Source: Rostratula benghalensis
Taxonomy: Eukaryota > Chordata > Aves > Charadriiformes > Rostratulidae
NCBI GenBank assembly: GCA_013399305.1
Contig: VXAI01000246.1
Location: forward strand, 179,897-243,896
Length of the DNA: 64,000 nucleotides
Direction of reading: 5' to 3'
Under the pieces are notes generated by a model. It worked only from the letters and a program-made list of their open reading frames with translations. It did not search any database and was not told the origin of the DNA. Shown here one piece after another: positions 1-12,700 of the stretch. A program made the position numbers and the translations under genes. Position 1 is the stretch's first letter. Every line of letters starts with the position of its first letter.

Positions 1-1239
1 TCTCAACCTTTATTTTATGTTTATTGCAGGTGGAGCTCTTTCATATCTAGTGCTTTCTTACATAAATACACTAACTTGGCAGTTACTGACTGGATACAAG
101 TTATAGGCAACAAAGCTAGAATTGGTTAACAGCCAACCTGAGAACTTGGCCTTGAGGATCAGCCAAGTTGTTGTGTTTAATTCCTTAACAGTTCTTGTTT
201 GCCCCTATTTACACCTTCTGTATCTGCTGAGATTCGCACTCCTTAACTTGTTTCAGGCTATTTCAGTTATGTGACCATTTTCTTGCAAAAAAGTTCCCAC
301 AGAGAATCATCTTAAAGCAGCCCTACAGAAAACACTTAAAACAGGTACAGGTGGCCCTGAAAAAAAAAAACAAACAGTGGCTACTGTTTGTGCTGAGGGG
401 CAAATATAAGTTCATCCTCAGCAGGTGGCATCCATTTGTTTTCAAAGAATGTCAGGGAGGGGAAAGAAGTGAGCTGTGACCACAGCAACCCTGCACAGGC
501 TCTGGGAGCCTGCAGACCTAGAGCCTTCCAGTTTTTTTAAGTCATTCCACAGAAGAACAGTGGGAAAAGTGAGAGAGAAAAGACAGCGAGTTCCACTCAT
601 TCAGAAATTGAGGGAGTAACGTAACGCTGAAGGACACAGTGTTGTATCTGAACTGCAGCGTGCTTCCCAGCTGGGTAAGGCAACTAAAAGTCTCCAAGGA
701 GCCCCCAAGCCAAGCTCAGGCCACCACCAGTCACCTCCCACTGCCTTGAGTTCGTGCCCCACCGACACTGGTGGCTCTGCACTGGGAGGACTGGTCCCTC
801 CTGCCTCTGACCAGCACCCACCAGGCACGGGACAGCAGCGCGTTATGAACTGCCGCTCGCATCAAACCAGCTGATGGGAACAAGGGAGCTATTGCAAGCA
901 CAAACACAGGCCAGACAGAAGGACTGTTGTTTAGATAAGTAAATATTTTACTGCCTAGCAAAAACACAGCAGTGTGACAGTCAAAGACTGAACACGGCTG
1001 TGATTCCAGCACGGGCTGCAGTGCTGGGAATTCCTTTAGCTCGATGGAAAGTGAATTCCGTGATCAGAACCTCCTACCAAATTTTAATTCTTTTTATTTT
1101 TATATATATATATACACACATAAAAGCATGCCTCTTGCAGGTTTCTGAATTACTCTGAAATTTAGTTTTCAGAAGTTAGAATCCCAACAGAAGCACTGAC
1201 ACGGGGTCACTAATCTTGGCAGGAGAGGGAGCTCTCCAG

Positions 1240-1345
1240 GTTGGACTCCATCCATTTTTGGAGATGAACTCAGGTAACTCCATTGGCTGGAACTCGAGGG
1301 CCTTAAAGGTCCCTTCCAAGCCCAACCATTCTACGACTCCATGAA
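1240..1345 (+). mobile_element. CR1 LINE 3'-end fragment (very short)
   Basis: The plus strand at about 1300-1342 reads ccttaaaggtcccttccaag followed by cccaaccattctacgac. This is the diagnostic 3' terminus of chicken-repeat-1 elements. The element would be in plus orientation with its 3' end near 1342, inside an STK40 intron. Only the terminal portion is recognisable. Confidence 0.6.
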
Positions 1346-1509
1346 CTTGCAAGTGGATTTGTACTTTTGCCCAGCCTGCTTCCACTTCCCTGGCCCTTCT
1401 CACACCACAGCACCCTCAGCACGCGCCACCTTCCTCTGTGTTTCTAATGAGCTCTGCTTCAGGGAAGGAACCTAAGAAAGTGCCAGAAGGGCAGCTCTCC
1501 AGCACTTAC

Positions 1510-1562
1510 CTTTTGTTTAGCACCATGTTTCCTAGTTTCAAGTCTCTGTGCACAATGTTTTT
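1510..1562 (-). CDS. STK40: STK40 coding exon 5 with the HRDLK catalytic loop, residues 191-207
   Basis: This 53-bp micro-exon is easy to miss because it has no start codon of its own. The acceptor is ttttacag|AAAAAC and the donor AAAAG|GTAAGT. It encodes KNIVHRDLKLGNMVLNKR, with the last Arg codon split. The HRD triad is kept, although the family is regarded as a pseudokinase because its DFG equivalent is altered; that part lies outside the window. Confidence 0.95.
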
Positions 1563-4500
1563 CTGTAAAACATATAATAACCTAACGTGAGCAAAAGCGT
1601 ATTTGTTATAGAAGTAGAAAGACAAAAAAATATCTTCCAAAATCACGTCATCTCCATTCTCAGAAACAACCCAGAGCCAGGGCTGGAGTCAGGTGGCTCC
1701 CTGGGTACTTTGTGCACTTCCCTCTCAACTCTGGTCAGAAGGACAGAATGAGCAAATTCACTACTTTGAACACAAAGACTGACTTGACTAAAACTAAGAG
1801 GCCTGAAATGTTGGTCTGACTGAGCCTGGATGCGGACAAGATGAGCATTTCCCCAAAGGGAGATGTTTCGCTGCTCTGCCAGGTGTCCCTCACCACAGGA
1901 TAAGAACTCAAACATTGGCAGAATCTATTGTTGTTACAATAATTTCTACTTCACTGATCTCAAACTTGTAGCTTGAGTTTCTGAGCTCAGAAGCCGATTC
2001 TTACACTGTGATTTATTTTGTTTCAAAAGGAAATGCCTTGAAGTGCTTCCCACATCAGATTAACCTCTGCTCTCCTCTTCCCCCACTCCTTTCTGAGGTT
2101 CCCAGCACCATAGTTCCCCTGATCTGCATTTAGTCTGGCTGGACCCTCTCCACAGTCAATAAATGCTGTGTTGTCATCAAAGAACTTGAGGAGAGAGGAA
2201 GGGAATGCTCTTTTACGGCTTGAGGTTATGAGGAAAGAGCTGGAACACCCAAACTCTGTACCTGTGCCACTGCCTGCACAAGGCAGTCTTCAAACACCTA
2301 GTATCCCCACGTGGGAAAACCAAGCCTCCCAGCAGTGAAAGGGCTAAGAAAGACCTCACCTTGTGTAATGCTTCCACCACTCGTACCACGTCATAAAATA
2401 TCACTACTGTCTCCCTCTCACTCAGTCTCTTCTCTTTAATGACATAATGCTGCAGATTGATCAGATCCGCCGTTTTGTCACTGAAATCATGAGCACAGAG
2501 ACAGTCTAACACGAGACAAATGCGCTTCTTCATTTTCCTGACCATTCTGTTGGCTTCTAGGTCCTCTATAATTTCACAGGCTCGGTCCTAGAGGGAGGCA
2601 AACAAAGGAGCAGTGGTTCAGGGAAGCTGCCAGGGCACGTGTCCAATACAGAGCACGAGAGAATAAATAACTGCCCAGTGATCTCCAAGTGAGCAGATGC
2701 AATCACAGTGCTTGATCTCTGCCCCAAGCTGGTGATTCAAAAAAGGATACATGATCTCTACTTAAAGAAACCAGGGGAAGTCTATGCTGTTTGGCTCTGT
2801 GTGTGTGACACAGATGTGCACATGGTGGTGTTTACATACACACAGACACCTTTAGGGAAAACCTAAAAAAACTCCAGAGTGGTACAGACTGTGAGAGTAC
2901 CCGGGGTCCAACACAGCAATGATGAGAAGAACACAGACCTAAAGACACAATTAACAGCTCTCCCATAACACTAACCAGGACACAGCAGAGCTGGACGTTT
3001 GGCTTATTTAGGATATAGTACAGATGGCCTCAAGTGCTGATCTGTTGACAAAATTTAACCAGCAAGCAAGGCAATACCGACATCCAAACCAGGTGCTAAG
3101 AGCAGCTCTGTTCACTCTCACGAGACACTGATCAGCACATCGAGGAGTTTAACTCACTGAAGCAGTTTTTGGCATTTTGTCCCCTCTTAACAAGTCATCA
3201 CAAAACAGCACAGAGACTGGAAAGCACAAAGTCCGTTCTAAAGGGCACTCTGTGGGCACAAATCAATTTGCCAGGGCAGGAGCTGTTTTCTCAACTGAAG
3301 GGGATGCTACTGAACCCCTGTCCTGGCTTTGAACTTCCCACATTTCCCAAATCCCAAACCCTGTTACATCCCACTTAACCTTCAAAAGCCCCCGCTGCAA
3401 ACTTGTTTGGAAGCAGCAGGTTAATCTCAGCACTGGGCTGGTAATTCCTGACAGCACAAACTGCACATTAAACAAGAGCAGCTCAAGCCCATGGCAATTC
3501 CTGGCATTCCCCCCTGCCTGGATGGTCACCAGCTGTACCTGGAAGAGCCCGTGATGATGAACCACTCCCTCCTGGTTGTGGAGCAGGGAAAGGAGAGAAT
3601 ACTCCGTGTGCAGCAGCATCTTGCCCTGTCGTTCCTCCTGGGTTTCTATTCCTTTATCACCCCTTTCTTCTAAGGTGAGAATCTTCACAAAGAGGGAAAA
3701 GACCTCAGAAAAACCCAGCTCCCAGAAAAACCCCAAAGCCCCCAAACCTCTCACATTCTAGGTATTCACATGTGTTTAAGAGCTGATGTAATTACTCTGA
3801 TGTTTGCACACTTGCCACCAACCTGTCTGAACTCACATCTGTGCAGAAAGCACAGCAGGAGCTTCATTAACATGGGAAAGCGGCTCAGGTGGCTTTTTGC
3901 AAATATCCCTGTGATTTTACCCCACTGGAATCCCCTGTTTCAGGCACAGGGGAGCAGAGGGCTCCAGAAGAGCAGCTGAGGGCTGATCTTGACAGATTTA
4001 TGCCTGGCAGATCTGAGGGCAAGTTCTAGTAGCCATTGCTGACAGCCCACTGGCCCCCACCAACAGCCCACGCTACTGCAAGCACTTCTGTCAGGAGACC
4101 TCCAGTCCAACAGCTCTGAAGAGCTGGAAGCCCCACAGTTTGCTTACCTTTAGCTGGTAAAAGTCATCTGTCCCATCCTTTCTTGCCAAACACTGAACAA
4201 TACTTGGCACAGGGGAGTTACCTAAGCGTGGACCTGAGAGCACAAAGCAAAAACAGACTTGTTTTCCTTTAAGCAGCAATGACTAATCCAGGGTTACATC
4301 AGTAAGCAAGTGTCACGCAGTTTACATTAGTTTAAACTAAGTTCCTTTTTTTTTTTTTTTCCAGGAGACTGAATGTGTTTCCACAAATTACAATCTTAAG
4401 AATAATAATGAAAAAAAAAAAAAAAAGGCATTGAACTCCGAAGCCTCTTTGGACAGTGTTTCATTTGTTCACTGGAGAAACTTTTAACAAAAGCCCACAC

Positions 4501-5352
4501 GTGGCACAGCTGTTTTCAGAAATTCAAATTTCTGCATGCCTGAACCATAAGGCATTTTACATTTACCAGCAACACCCATGGCAACTGCTATTGCCACACC
4601 TCAGCCCTGCCACCACCTCTGTGGGCACTGCTCAGGTAGGCAATTAGCCCAAATTTCAGGCTAACAGCCAGCCTCCGCTCTGTGGTTTAAACCCATCAGC
4701 TTCCAATTGATTATTTGTTGGTTCCCACCGTGAAGTCCACCACGTTTGTGACTGTTTTTACAACTACTTCTGAACTAACAACCGTCCCAGCAGTTCTCAA
4801 ACAGCAGCAGAGTGCCCTTGCCTTGGCACACACTGCTTCCCACCACCACTCCTGCATTACTGACCTGCCCACAGCCTGAGCTGACAGCAGGTTCCACGCA
4901 AGCAGGGCTGAACATCTCCCCAGAGCTCTAACCAAAAAACCCCTTGAATTAATATCCTCTTTCACGGAGTCTAAGAATGTAATTAAAAAAAAAAAAAAAA
5001 AAGGAAAAGGAAGGGCTCATACTACTCTTAAAAGCCGTGCCTGCCTCCCTCTATTAGTTTTATGGATCTCCACAGCTTTGAGCAGCTGCAGAAGCTCCAA
5101 GGGCTACACCAAGTGACTTGCACTCTGAGGTAACACTAAATTACACATCTGCTTCGCCTCATTTCAACGTGCCTTTTTATTTTCAGTTTTGCAATCAGCA
5201 GCGACCTTGAGAAGGGAAGAAGAAACCCCTCCCTGCTTACCCAGTATGAAAGGGCCCGCTCTCTTGGCATTATTTCCAGAAATCCCTGTACAAAGAGCTT
5301 TTGCCTTAGCGGATGTTTCCCCAGCTCCTCTGTCTGATGCTCGCCGCTTCAT
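1510..5352 (-). CDS. STK40: STK40, serine/threonine kinase-like protein (5' half only, five coding exons)
   Basis: The coding exons, in transcription order, are 5352-5241, 4233-4148, 3682-3539, 2587-2360 and 1562-1510. They encode residues 1-207 of a protein that is about 435 aa in mammals. The joined product matches STK40 (SINK-homologous kinase), beginning MKRRASDRGAG and reaching KNIVHRDLKLGNMVLNKR. STK40 is a Tribbles-related, largely catalytically inactive kinase-like protein. It is reported to modulate NF-kB and p53 signalling and to act as an adaptor for the COP1 ubiquitin ligase. The glycine loop around residues 38-50 is degenerate. The VAIK-type lysine corresponds to Lys66 (FYQLK), and the HRDLK loop at 195-199 is intact. 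All junctions are GT-AG and in phase. The activation segment and C-lobe exons are not in positions 1-1509 and must lie further left, so the gene is cut by the window, not broken. Confidence 0.96.
2360..2587 (-). CDS. STK40: STK40 coding exon 4, residues 115-190
   Basis: The exon is 228 bp, 76 codons. The acceptor is cctccctctag|GACC and the donor CACAAG|GTGAGG. It encodes DRACEIIEDLEANRMVRKMK, then the highly conserved KKRICLVLDCLCAHDFSDK segment, ending VVRVVEALHK just before the catalytic loop. Confidence 0.96.
3539..3682 (-). CDS. STK40: STK40 coding exon 3, residues 67-114
   Basis: The exon is 144 bp, exactly 48 codons, phase 0 at both ends. The acceptor is a less common AAG (tttgtgaag|ATTC) and the donor is TTCCAG|GTACAG. 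It encodes ILTLEERGDKGIETQEERQG and continues to VVHHHGLFQ, which is nearly identical to the mammalian protein. Confidence 0.95.
4148..4233 (-). CDS. STK40: STK40 coding exon 2, residues 38-66
   Basis: The exon is 86 bp. The acceptor is tgctctcag|GTCC and the donor CTAAAG|GTAAGC. It encodes PRLGNSPVPSIVQCLARKDG and then TDDFYQLK, which correspond to a degenerate nucleotide-binding loop and the beta-3 lysine. Confidence 0.95.
5241..5352 (-). CDS. STK40: STK40 coding exon 1 (gene exon 2), residues 1-37
   Basis: The exon starts at the ATG at 5352-5350 (MKRRASDRGAGETSAKAK) and ends CTGG|GTAAGC, leaving one base of the next glycine codon. The exon itself begins upstream, at about 5360, after the polypyrimidine acceptor tctctttcaag. 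The eight bases AGCCAAGG between acceptor and ATG are open in frame (see the finding on an upstream start). The basic, Ser/Ala-rich N-terminus precedes the kinase fold. Confidence 0.95.
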
Positions 5353-8300
5353 CCTTGGCTCTTGAAAGAGAAAGAAGATCACATCTGATGAGCAACCGAG
5401 TTAATTTCTTGTATTATCCCTTATTTCATACTGGAAGGCTTTCACCTACGGATGCACTCGTGCCTCTGCCTACTCGTGTTTCTACAACAACAACAGAAAA
5501 AGCTATGGCTCATTTCTGAGAGCCCCGTGGTGGGCTGGAGCCCTAATGCATTTTTGAAGGCATAAATCAGCCTCGTTATTCAAAGCAACATTTCCTAGAA
5601 CGGTTGTCTGAGAGACATAGTGGGAACGAGTCAAAATAATGGAAGCTTGTTTTACAGCAAAAACAAGTTTGCAAATTAACATATTCCAAAAAAACTCTGA
5701 AAGGAAATGTCTGAGTTATCCTGCTGTATGCGTGCCTACTTCTGATTCAGCCCGTGGGCTTCTGCAGGCTCCTTCCCAGAGGATTTCACCATTAATGGAT
5801 ATTCCAGTGAAAGGAAACTGTGGTGCCAGTACGTGGGCTCTCCTGCACCATCACTCCACATGAAGAACAGTTTCATGGAGCAAGAGTCTCATGCTTTGCA
5901 TCCAAGTATTTATTCAAGGTCCCCACACCACTACAATTCGGCACAACCAGCTACAAGCTTGACTCACCCCTGCTTAGTCAGGTGTTGCAGAGAACACCAT
6001 CTCCAACAAGCATCTTCTGCTGCTCTGGAATCTAAAGAGAATTTGGGGCGGTGTTGTGGAACCAACACCTAAAGGGCCAAATCAATTCAAGCCTCCGTGA
6101 CTAAAACACTCCTTCCCCAAAGGAAAGTCTTGTTGCAGTTTAAGAGGAAAAGAATCTCCTGCGATGGTTCCCCAGGCAGCCCCCACGTGTTCACTGCCAG
6201 CACAAACCAGCTCCAGACTGAAGGTTTGCTCCCAAATCCACCTCCTATTCACCTTTAGCTCTTGGAAAAGAGTTTCAAAGACTTTCACAAATGTCTAGAC
6301 ATTAAATGCTCATGCTCTAACGTTTCAAAGTTGGTTTTGTTTTATTTTTTTTTTTCCCAGGGGGTGGGAGAGAATTGGAACTAAGCACAACTCCATTTTC
6401 TTATTCTAAGCAAGTCAAAACCAAGCCCTGGGAGCCTTCCCCGAGAGGTTACTACAGCAGAACGGGAAAATATTTTTGGGTTGTACTTATTTGTTTTAAA
6501 AAAGTCCCAGTGTTTCACCACGTAAGAGGCTGATAAATCACCACACTTTGAATGAAGTTTACCCTCCGGCAGTCCCACCCTTTCTGTGGACACAGGCGTG
6601 AGCTCACTGCATGAACTCATCTGGCAGTACCTGTCACCAGATCCCAGATAGCAGGGGAGATAAGGGGGAGGGAATTACAGCAAACTCCGCATCCCTGCGC
6701 TCCCACCAGCCCTTCAGGTCTCCAGGGCAGCTGAGCAGAAAGCTCTCCTGGTCCTCTTCATTCCGCATCCCTGACCTAACCTCTGATGCTGCCTTATAAA
6801 AATTCCCCGCTCCTTGCAGCGTTGCCATCCCTGCTGGAAGCGTGTGAGTAAGATTTCCACTGGAGAAACCCCACTGCAGAGAAACTCTGAGATAATGAGG
6901 GTTGTGCAATCCCAGCTGGATAGGAATCGCTGGTGCAAACGGCGTTATCGTAAACAAAATAATCTGAGGACTCACGTAGTTCAGCATCAACTGTATCTTT
7001 ACTCTTCTTCCAAACTAGGTTTTCCAACGTCTCAGGAGACAGGAGTCATCACCTTGGAGAAGGCTGGATGGTCGAAAGGTCGAGGGCTCTGTAATGCGAA
7101 ACGAGATACACTTTGATGCTGTGGTTCTGGATTATTCTTGAGTACGATAACGTGGAGTGCACCAGAACTCCTGCAGCCTGAAGCATCTGTGCTCCTTCTG
7201 GCTCGGAAAAGGCCTGAAGAGCACCTGAGAGAATAAAAGGGCTCTTGAAGTTCAGTCCCCACGGAGCCACAGGCCCCGCTCAGCAAGGCAGATGCAAGCC
7301 TCCACGATCTCCAAAGGCATTTTGTGATGTGAGACAGACCTTCAGAGCAGAAACAAACACATTCTCTGCTGTACCCTCCCCCTCATGGTACTATCTTGCC
7401 TGCTTTTAACAGTAGCTCAAATACATCCAAGTCAGCAAAAGTGCCACAACAGAGCCCTCCCCACCGGAAGCAGTTTTTAATCACGGTAAGAGTTAATGGT
7501 TAAAGCCTGGACTTGAACAGAACAACTTCTGCAAACAGCAAAGAACAATACATTGAGTTTTACCCATTTCAAATCCCTGCTGCAAGTCCATTCCTTTTTA
7601 TAATTTATATTCAGCCTCTTAAAAAAAACCAACCAAAGCCTTATTCAGCTGCACTCAGTACCGCTCAATTCATCTGATCCCCTTTCAAAACAGAAATTCA
7701 GGATTTAAATCTGGGCTCTCTAGAACTGAATCTGTACCACCTCTATGAAACACCTGAAGTTTAACCCTCAGGTATCACACGTGTCTTAACCCAGGTTTAC
7801 TTTACCCGATACCCAACTTAAAAACACACGAGGACCATTTGGGATGCAGGAGCTGAACTCCCCACACCGCCCAAACCATGATGTGTTATCAGCTGGTCCC
7901 GGGGGGGAGGGGGGCTGCAGAGACCACTAAAGACCTTTCCAAATTAAAGCCCCACCATTATTTATGCTCTGATGAACAATGCTCAGATCAGGGCTCTGGC
8001 AGCCGCTCACCAGCCAGCGCTTTCAGGATGAGTTGTCCCAGCACGGGGATCGAGACGAGGTGCCCCAGCCCCACCACTGCCTAAAGGACACCCACCAGTT
8101 TACCTACCACAGCTCTGGCACAGAATAGGTGTAAGAGCAAGTGAGAAACACACACCCATATACACAACTCAAGCTACAATCCTGTGCCACTGACAGCACT
8201 GCCCACCCCATCTCCCTGCTCCGGGCTGCATCGCCAGGGCAGAGCCCACCCAAAACCTTCTCAGGGGCCCTCAGCAGCACCCAGAGGGTTCAGACACGAA

Positions 8301-9345
8301 GCGAGCCCTTTGGGTTCCCCTGAGACCAGAAAGAAGGACGGTCGGATGGAAGGAAGGTCCCAGAGCAAAGGGAAGAAAAGCAGGGGCTGTGAAAAAGCAG
8401 GAAGATCGTTCCCTTTTCTGCACATTGTGTAACCCCAATTAGAGCAAGGAAATTGGCCAAAAGGGCACGGAGTTCCTTGTGCAAGTCTCCTGCAGAACAA
8501 GTGGCCACCCAGCAGGCAGAGGGCTAAGACCAGCGTTTTGAGACAGGGCTTAAGGAAAGCTTTAACCCAAAAAGAGCAACGCAGGAGGCTCCCCCCCGTC
8601 CCCACCGCACCAGCCGGGGTCTTCTACCCACAACCTCATTTCATCTTGGCTTGGGCCAGGGCTGATACAAAGCTCTGAGTTCAAGGGGTTTCACTGCTAG
8701 AAGCACTGGTGGTACTGCTCAGACCCCAGGGCTGAACTCCAGCCTGGATGAACCAGCTGTAAATAAGTGTGAGACAAAAGCCATAGTAAACCAAACCACT
8801 TAAAACGACTCTGCAGAGGCCACAGCAGCCCTCGGTGCTCTAAGGGAGTGGGAGTGAGATGGGGGTCCTGCCCCACAAGCAGTGGGCTAAACCCATCCAC
8901 CATCCCAGAGACCCCTGGCTCTGGCTCCCCCAGCCCTGCACAGCACAGCTGGAGGGACACTGCCAGTGTCACTGCTCCTCCACCAAACACAGTCCTCCTA
9001 AGGGTGAAGAGCATCCCCCCAGCCCCTGCAACACCTCCCACTACAGACAGCCCCAGACAGCTGGGACTTTCCAATTCTTAAAATTAAAAAAAAAAAACAA
9101 AACAACAACCAAAACCCACCCCCAAAGAATCAAAACGTCAGTTTAACATCAGCAGGATCAGTCTCAAGAAAGAGCATCCAACGTTTTGGCACAGAACCAG
9201 AAGAAAACCTCTAAAACACCCCGTCCCAGGGAAAGGGCAGTGAGCTCCTGGCGCTGTGGGTTCACCGCCCCCACCTCCAAAAACCAAACTGCACCGACAG
9301 AATCAAACCACCCCCGCTCCCTGTCCCACCATCTGTGACACAACT

Positions 9346-9377
9346 GCTCTCTCTCTCTCTCACACACACACACACAA
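9346..9377. repeat. (TC)n(AC)n compound microsatellite
   Basis: About 15 bp of CT repeats run directly into about 17 bp of CA repeats, inside STK40 intron 1. Confidence 0.9.
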
Positions 9378-9721
9378 CGGAGTTACAAGCCTAGCACAAA
9401 ATTTCATTATATAATTTTAACACGGTGCACACAATATATCAAACATCTTACTGGAGAAGCGTCTGAACCTTCTCTCTCTGCTAGCTATGATTGAACAGAA
9501 TTCTTAATCAAATAACTTTGGAGATCTAGATGTAATGTCTTTTAATTACGTAGCTTAAGGAAATTGTCTAATTCCTGAATTACTGCAGGATGTTCCAGGG
9601 CCCGGTGTAACAACAAACCAAAACAAGAGAGGAGGAAATTGCCCTTTTCATCTCAGATTAAAGAGGAGGCAGGTCCTGCAGTCCAGCAGCCACAGCTAAA
9701 AGCTGGAGCAGGAAAAGAGGT

Positions 9722-9743
9722 AAAAAAAAAAAAAAAAAAAAAA

Positions 9744-9775
<32 letters not shown>

Positions 9776-9780
9776 AAAAA
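9722..9780. repeat. Poly-A followed by (AAAG)n
   Basis: A run of about 24 A residues is followed by about eight AAAG units. The structure resembles the decayed tail of a retroposed copy, but no recognisable element body precedes it, so I list it only as a simple repeat. Confidence 0.9.
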
Positions 9781-12700
9781 AGCCCCTTTGGGGTGTTAGC
9801 AGGATTACTCAGCACCACAGAAACTAGGCAAGACACTGGAGCAGCTGATACAACCCCCGTGATGCTTTCTGTTGTTTTATCTTCCAGCCAGGGGACAAAA
9901 AGAGCCGGTTGGTATTTACACTTTGTGCAGACTGGCAGCCCCAAAGGTGTCCTACCCCGTGGCTACAGGGGAGCTCAGCTCCAGAAGGAAGGAACAGGAT
10001 GAGTGAGGAACCAGCAGCAGATGATGGAGCCCACCACGCTCTGCTGGAGGTTGAGGTCTATTGAAGATGAGCTCCTTCAGCCGGGAGCTCACACCAGGAG
10101 GGGAATCCTGCCCCGTGGAGCAGCTCCCTGCAGCCAAAAGAGCTGAGCTGCTGCCTCTCACCCCACCACCAGCCCCCAGGCACCCAAACCCCTGCCCGTT
10201 GCTGCTGACCTGGAAACGCTGGGGGTGGGAACAAGAGGGGGCTGCGGGGGAGTCGTGGGCAGAGCTGCCCACAAATGAATCATCGCTTCCTCGCCGGGCT
10301 GGAAACCTCCTCCCACCAGGCTCTCCGCCACCCAGGGAAGCGGGGTTTTGCCCTGAAATTGTGAATTCCCCATCTCCTGCCCCAGAAGGGAGGAACTGCC
10401 ACCTGATGCAGCAGCGCTTCTGAACAGCTTTCTCTTCTGGGAGCCAAATGCTGCAGCATCTGGGACACAGCTGGTGACCTGGTCCAAGGGCTTTTGCCCT
10501 GCTCGCCCTGACCGCCCTCCTCTCAGCCACAGCTTTGGCAAAAATGAAGCTAAAATAATTGATTCAAACGAGTAGTAGCAGGTCCACCTTTTACCACCTA
10601 TATAATACACTGGGCAGTATTTATCAGTGATGATTAATTCACATTTAAGCCTGGCTCCTGGCAAATTCCAGCTCAGAAGCAGCAGTGTTGGAGATGACCT
10701 AAAAAACCTACGTGGATGCTGACATTAAAGGAGTAAAACTTTGAGGATCATCTGGCTTCCCGGCACGGGGACGAGCCGGGTTGGTATCGCTGCGAGAAGG
10801 AGCAATCCCAGAGCGTTGCCACACACCTTCCTCGGGCAAACCCGGCCGGGGACAGCTCAGACCCGAGTCATCAGTGCTCCCAGGGAGAGAGGCTCCATTC
10901 CCAGTGGAAAAGCTTCCCTGGGAACAGGCAGAGTTGGGCTCGGGCAGGCCCGGGGAGGAGTCACCGGCTGGGGGATTACAGGGAACGTTTGCCCAGCAGA
11001 TCCCAAGCCAAGCAGGGCAGGAAGGAGGGGCAGCCGGGGGGGCTCCTCCCTCCACAGAGCACCGTGGTAGAATCACTAGTCCCTTTATTAACTTTACCAA
11101 AGTCTTTGGAAGTTTAACTGTTCAGCAAGAGTAGTAATAATAATAATAATAAAGGAAAAACAAACCAGCCCATCAGATGACTCAGAGCCACCAGCACAAC
11201 CCCTGTACCGCTGCGTGAGCCCTTCCGGGAAGTGCAGCCTTCTCCAGAAACACAGGAGCCCTGACTCAGAGATTTCTTGGAAACGTGAGGAGACTCATTC
11301 AAAGCTCCTTCCCTCAGCGAGAAGTCACTGCAAAACCAGGCACAGAGTTTCTCTGACCAAAAGAGAAGGAAGAATCCCAAGGTGTCAGTTGGCGCAGCAC
11401 AAGGTGGGGGTACCCCCCCCCCCCCTCCACTGGATGGCACCCGGTAAGGTATGACCTTGCCAGCAGCCCCTGATGAACCCACCCACTAGAAAATCTCCTT
11501 TCTTAGCCCAACCTGCTGATTAGGTCAATCCTGGGAGAGTGAGCAAGGCAAAGCCAGCACTCGAGAGGCTGTAGTGCTAAAAGGGACCCCTGTGCACCTC
11601 GCCTACATCCCACATCTGGCTGAGGCCAGCCTCTACCTTCTCAGGGCCAAAAAAAAAAGGCTTCCACTGGCAAAGTCAAACACCAGGGAAAGCAAATTCC
11701 TTCCTGGCTCCTCCAGGCGAGGAGGTGGTGGTGGGGGGAAACTCTGAAGCACAGGCTTCCAGCAACGTAATTACAGTGCAAGCATGAAACAAGCTGGGCT
11801 TTCTTTAAACCCTTCTGATGCATCAAGGCATGAGATAGCCAAGGACTCATCACTGGGAGTTCCCTCTTCGGTTACATAAACACCAACTTCAACTTAACCC
11901 GTTCATGCTGAAGCAGGGGCCACCTCCAGCAGGAAAAGCCCCTGCTCCAGCCCAACATCCCCATGGTAGGGGCAGGCACAGGAAAGGAGCTGGGAAATCC
12001 AATGGCAGCATCCGAGGCTGCATCGCTCTCCCAGCACAGAGCCCAACACCGGGCTGCTCCCGTGAAGCCAGGCAGCCACTACCCCTAAAATCACCACCAA
12101 GGGACGTTGTAGGACGAGATCTTATTTTTTTCCTTTACAGCTTGTGTTACTCTGCACACGTAATATTCCCCACACCAGGACTTTCCTCACGCGCACAAAG
12201 GTTATCGTGTGACTCACGCACGTGCTGACACTTTCTTTACAGTGAGGTGTGGTTGCCGTTTTCCACCATAATCCACTCTTCTAGCCCTCACTAGGGCTAG
12301 GGAGAAACAGACTGAGGCTATCCACGTACACTGCCACGCTAACACTAGGATCCTCTGTAGCCCAGAAGCACCCCCATAGACACCCCTGCGTTCACACACG
12401 TGAACAGCTTAAACAAAAAGACTGTTTCATGTAGAAAACTGTAAGGGGCTGGGAGCCTAACTCTGGTAACACCACCCTTGTTCAGGCTGAGCACAGGGGG
12501 CAGCTCAGGCAGAAATCCATAGGGTTGCCCTTAATCAAACAGCAGCCAAGTGCCCACGAGCCCCCCCCCCCTCTGTGCAGCTTCAGGATACGATTCTGCA
12601 ATATCCTGAGGATGAAGAGCAGCTGGACACGAGGGTGCTTTTAAGTAATGCGATTATGTGACCAAACCATCTGCACAGATGCCAGGGGGAAACAGTAAAA

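Noticed and set aside
9722..9780. Retroposed gene copy suggested by poly-A plus (AAAG)n
   Set aside because: No processed coding sequence, target-site duplication or SINE body could be recognised before the tail.
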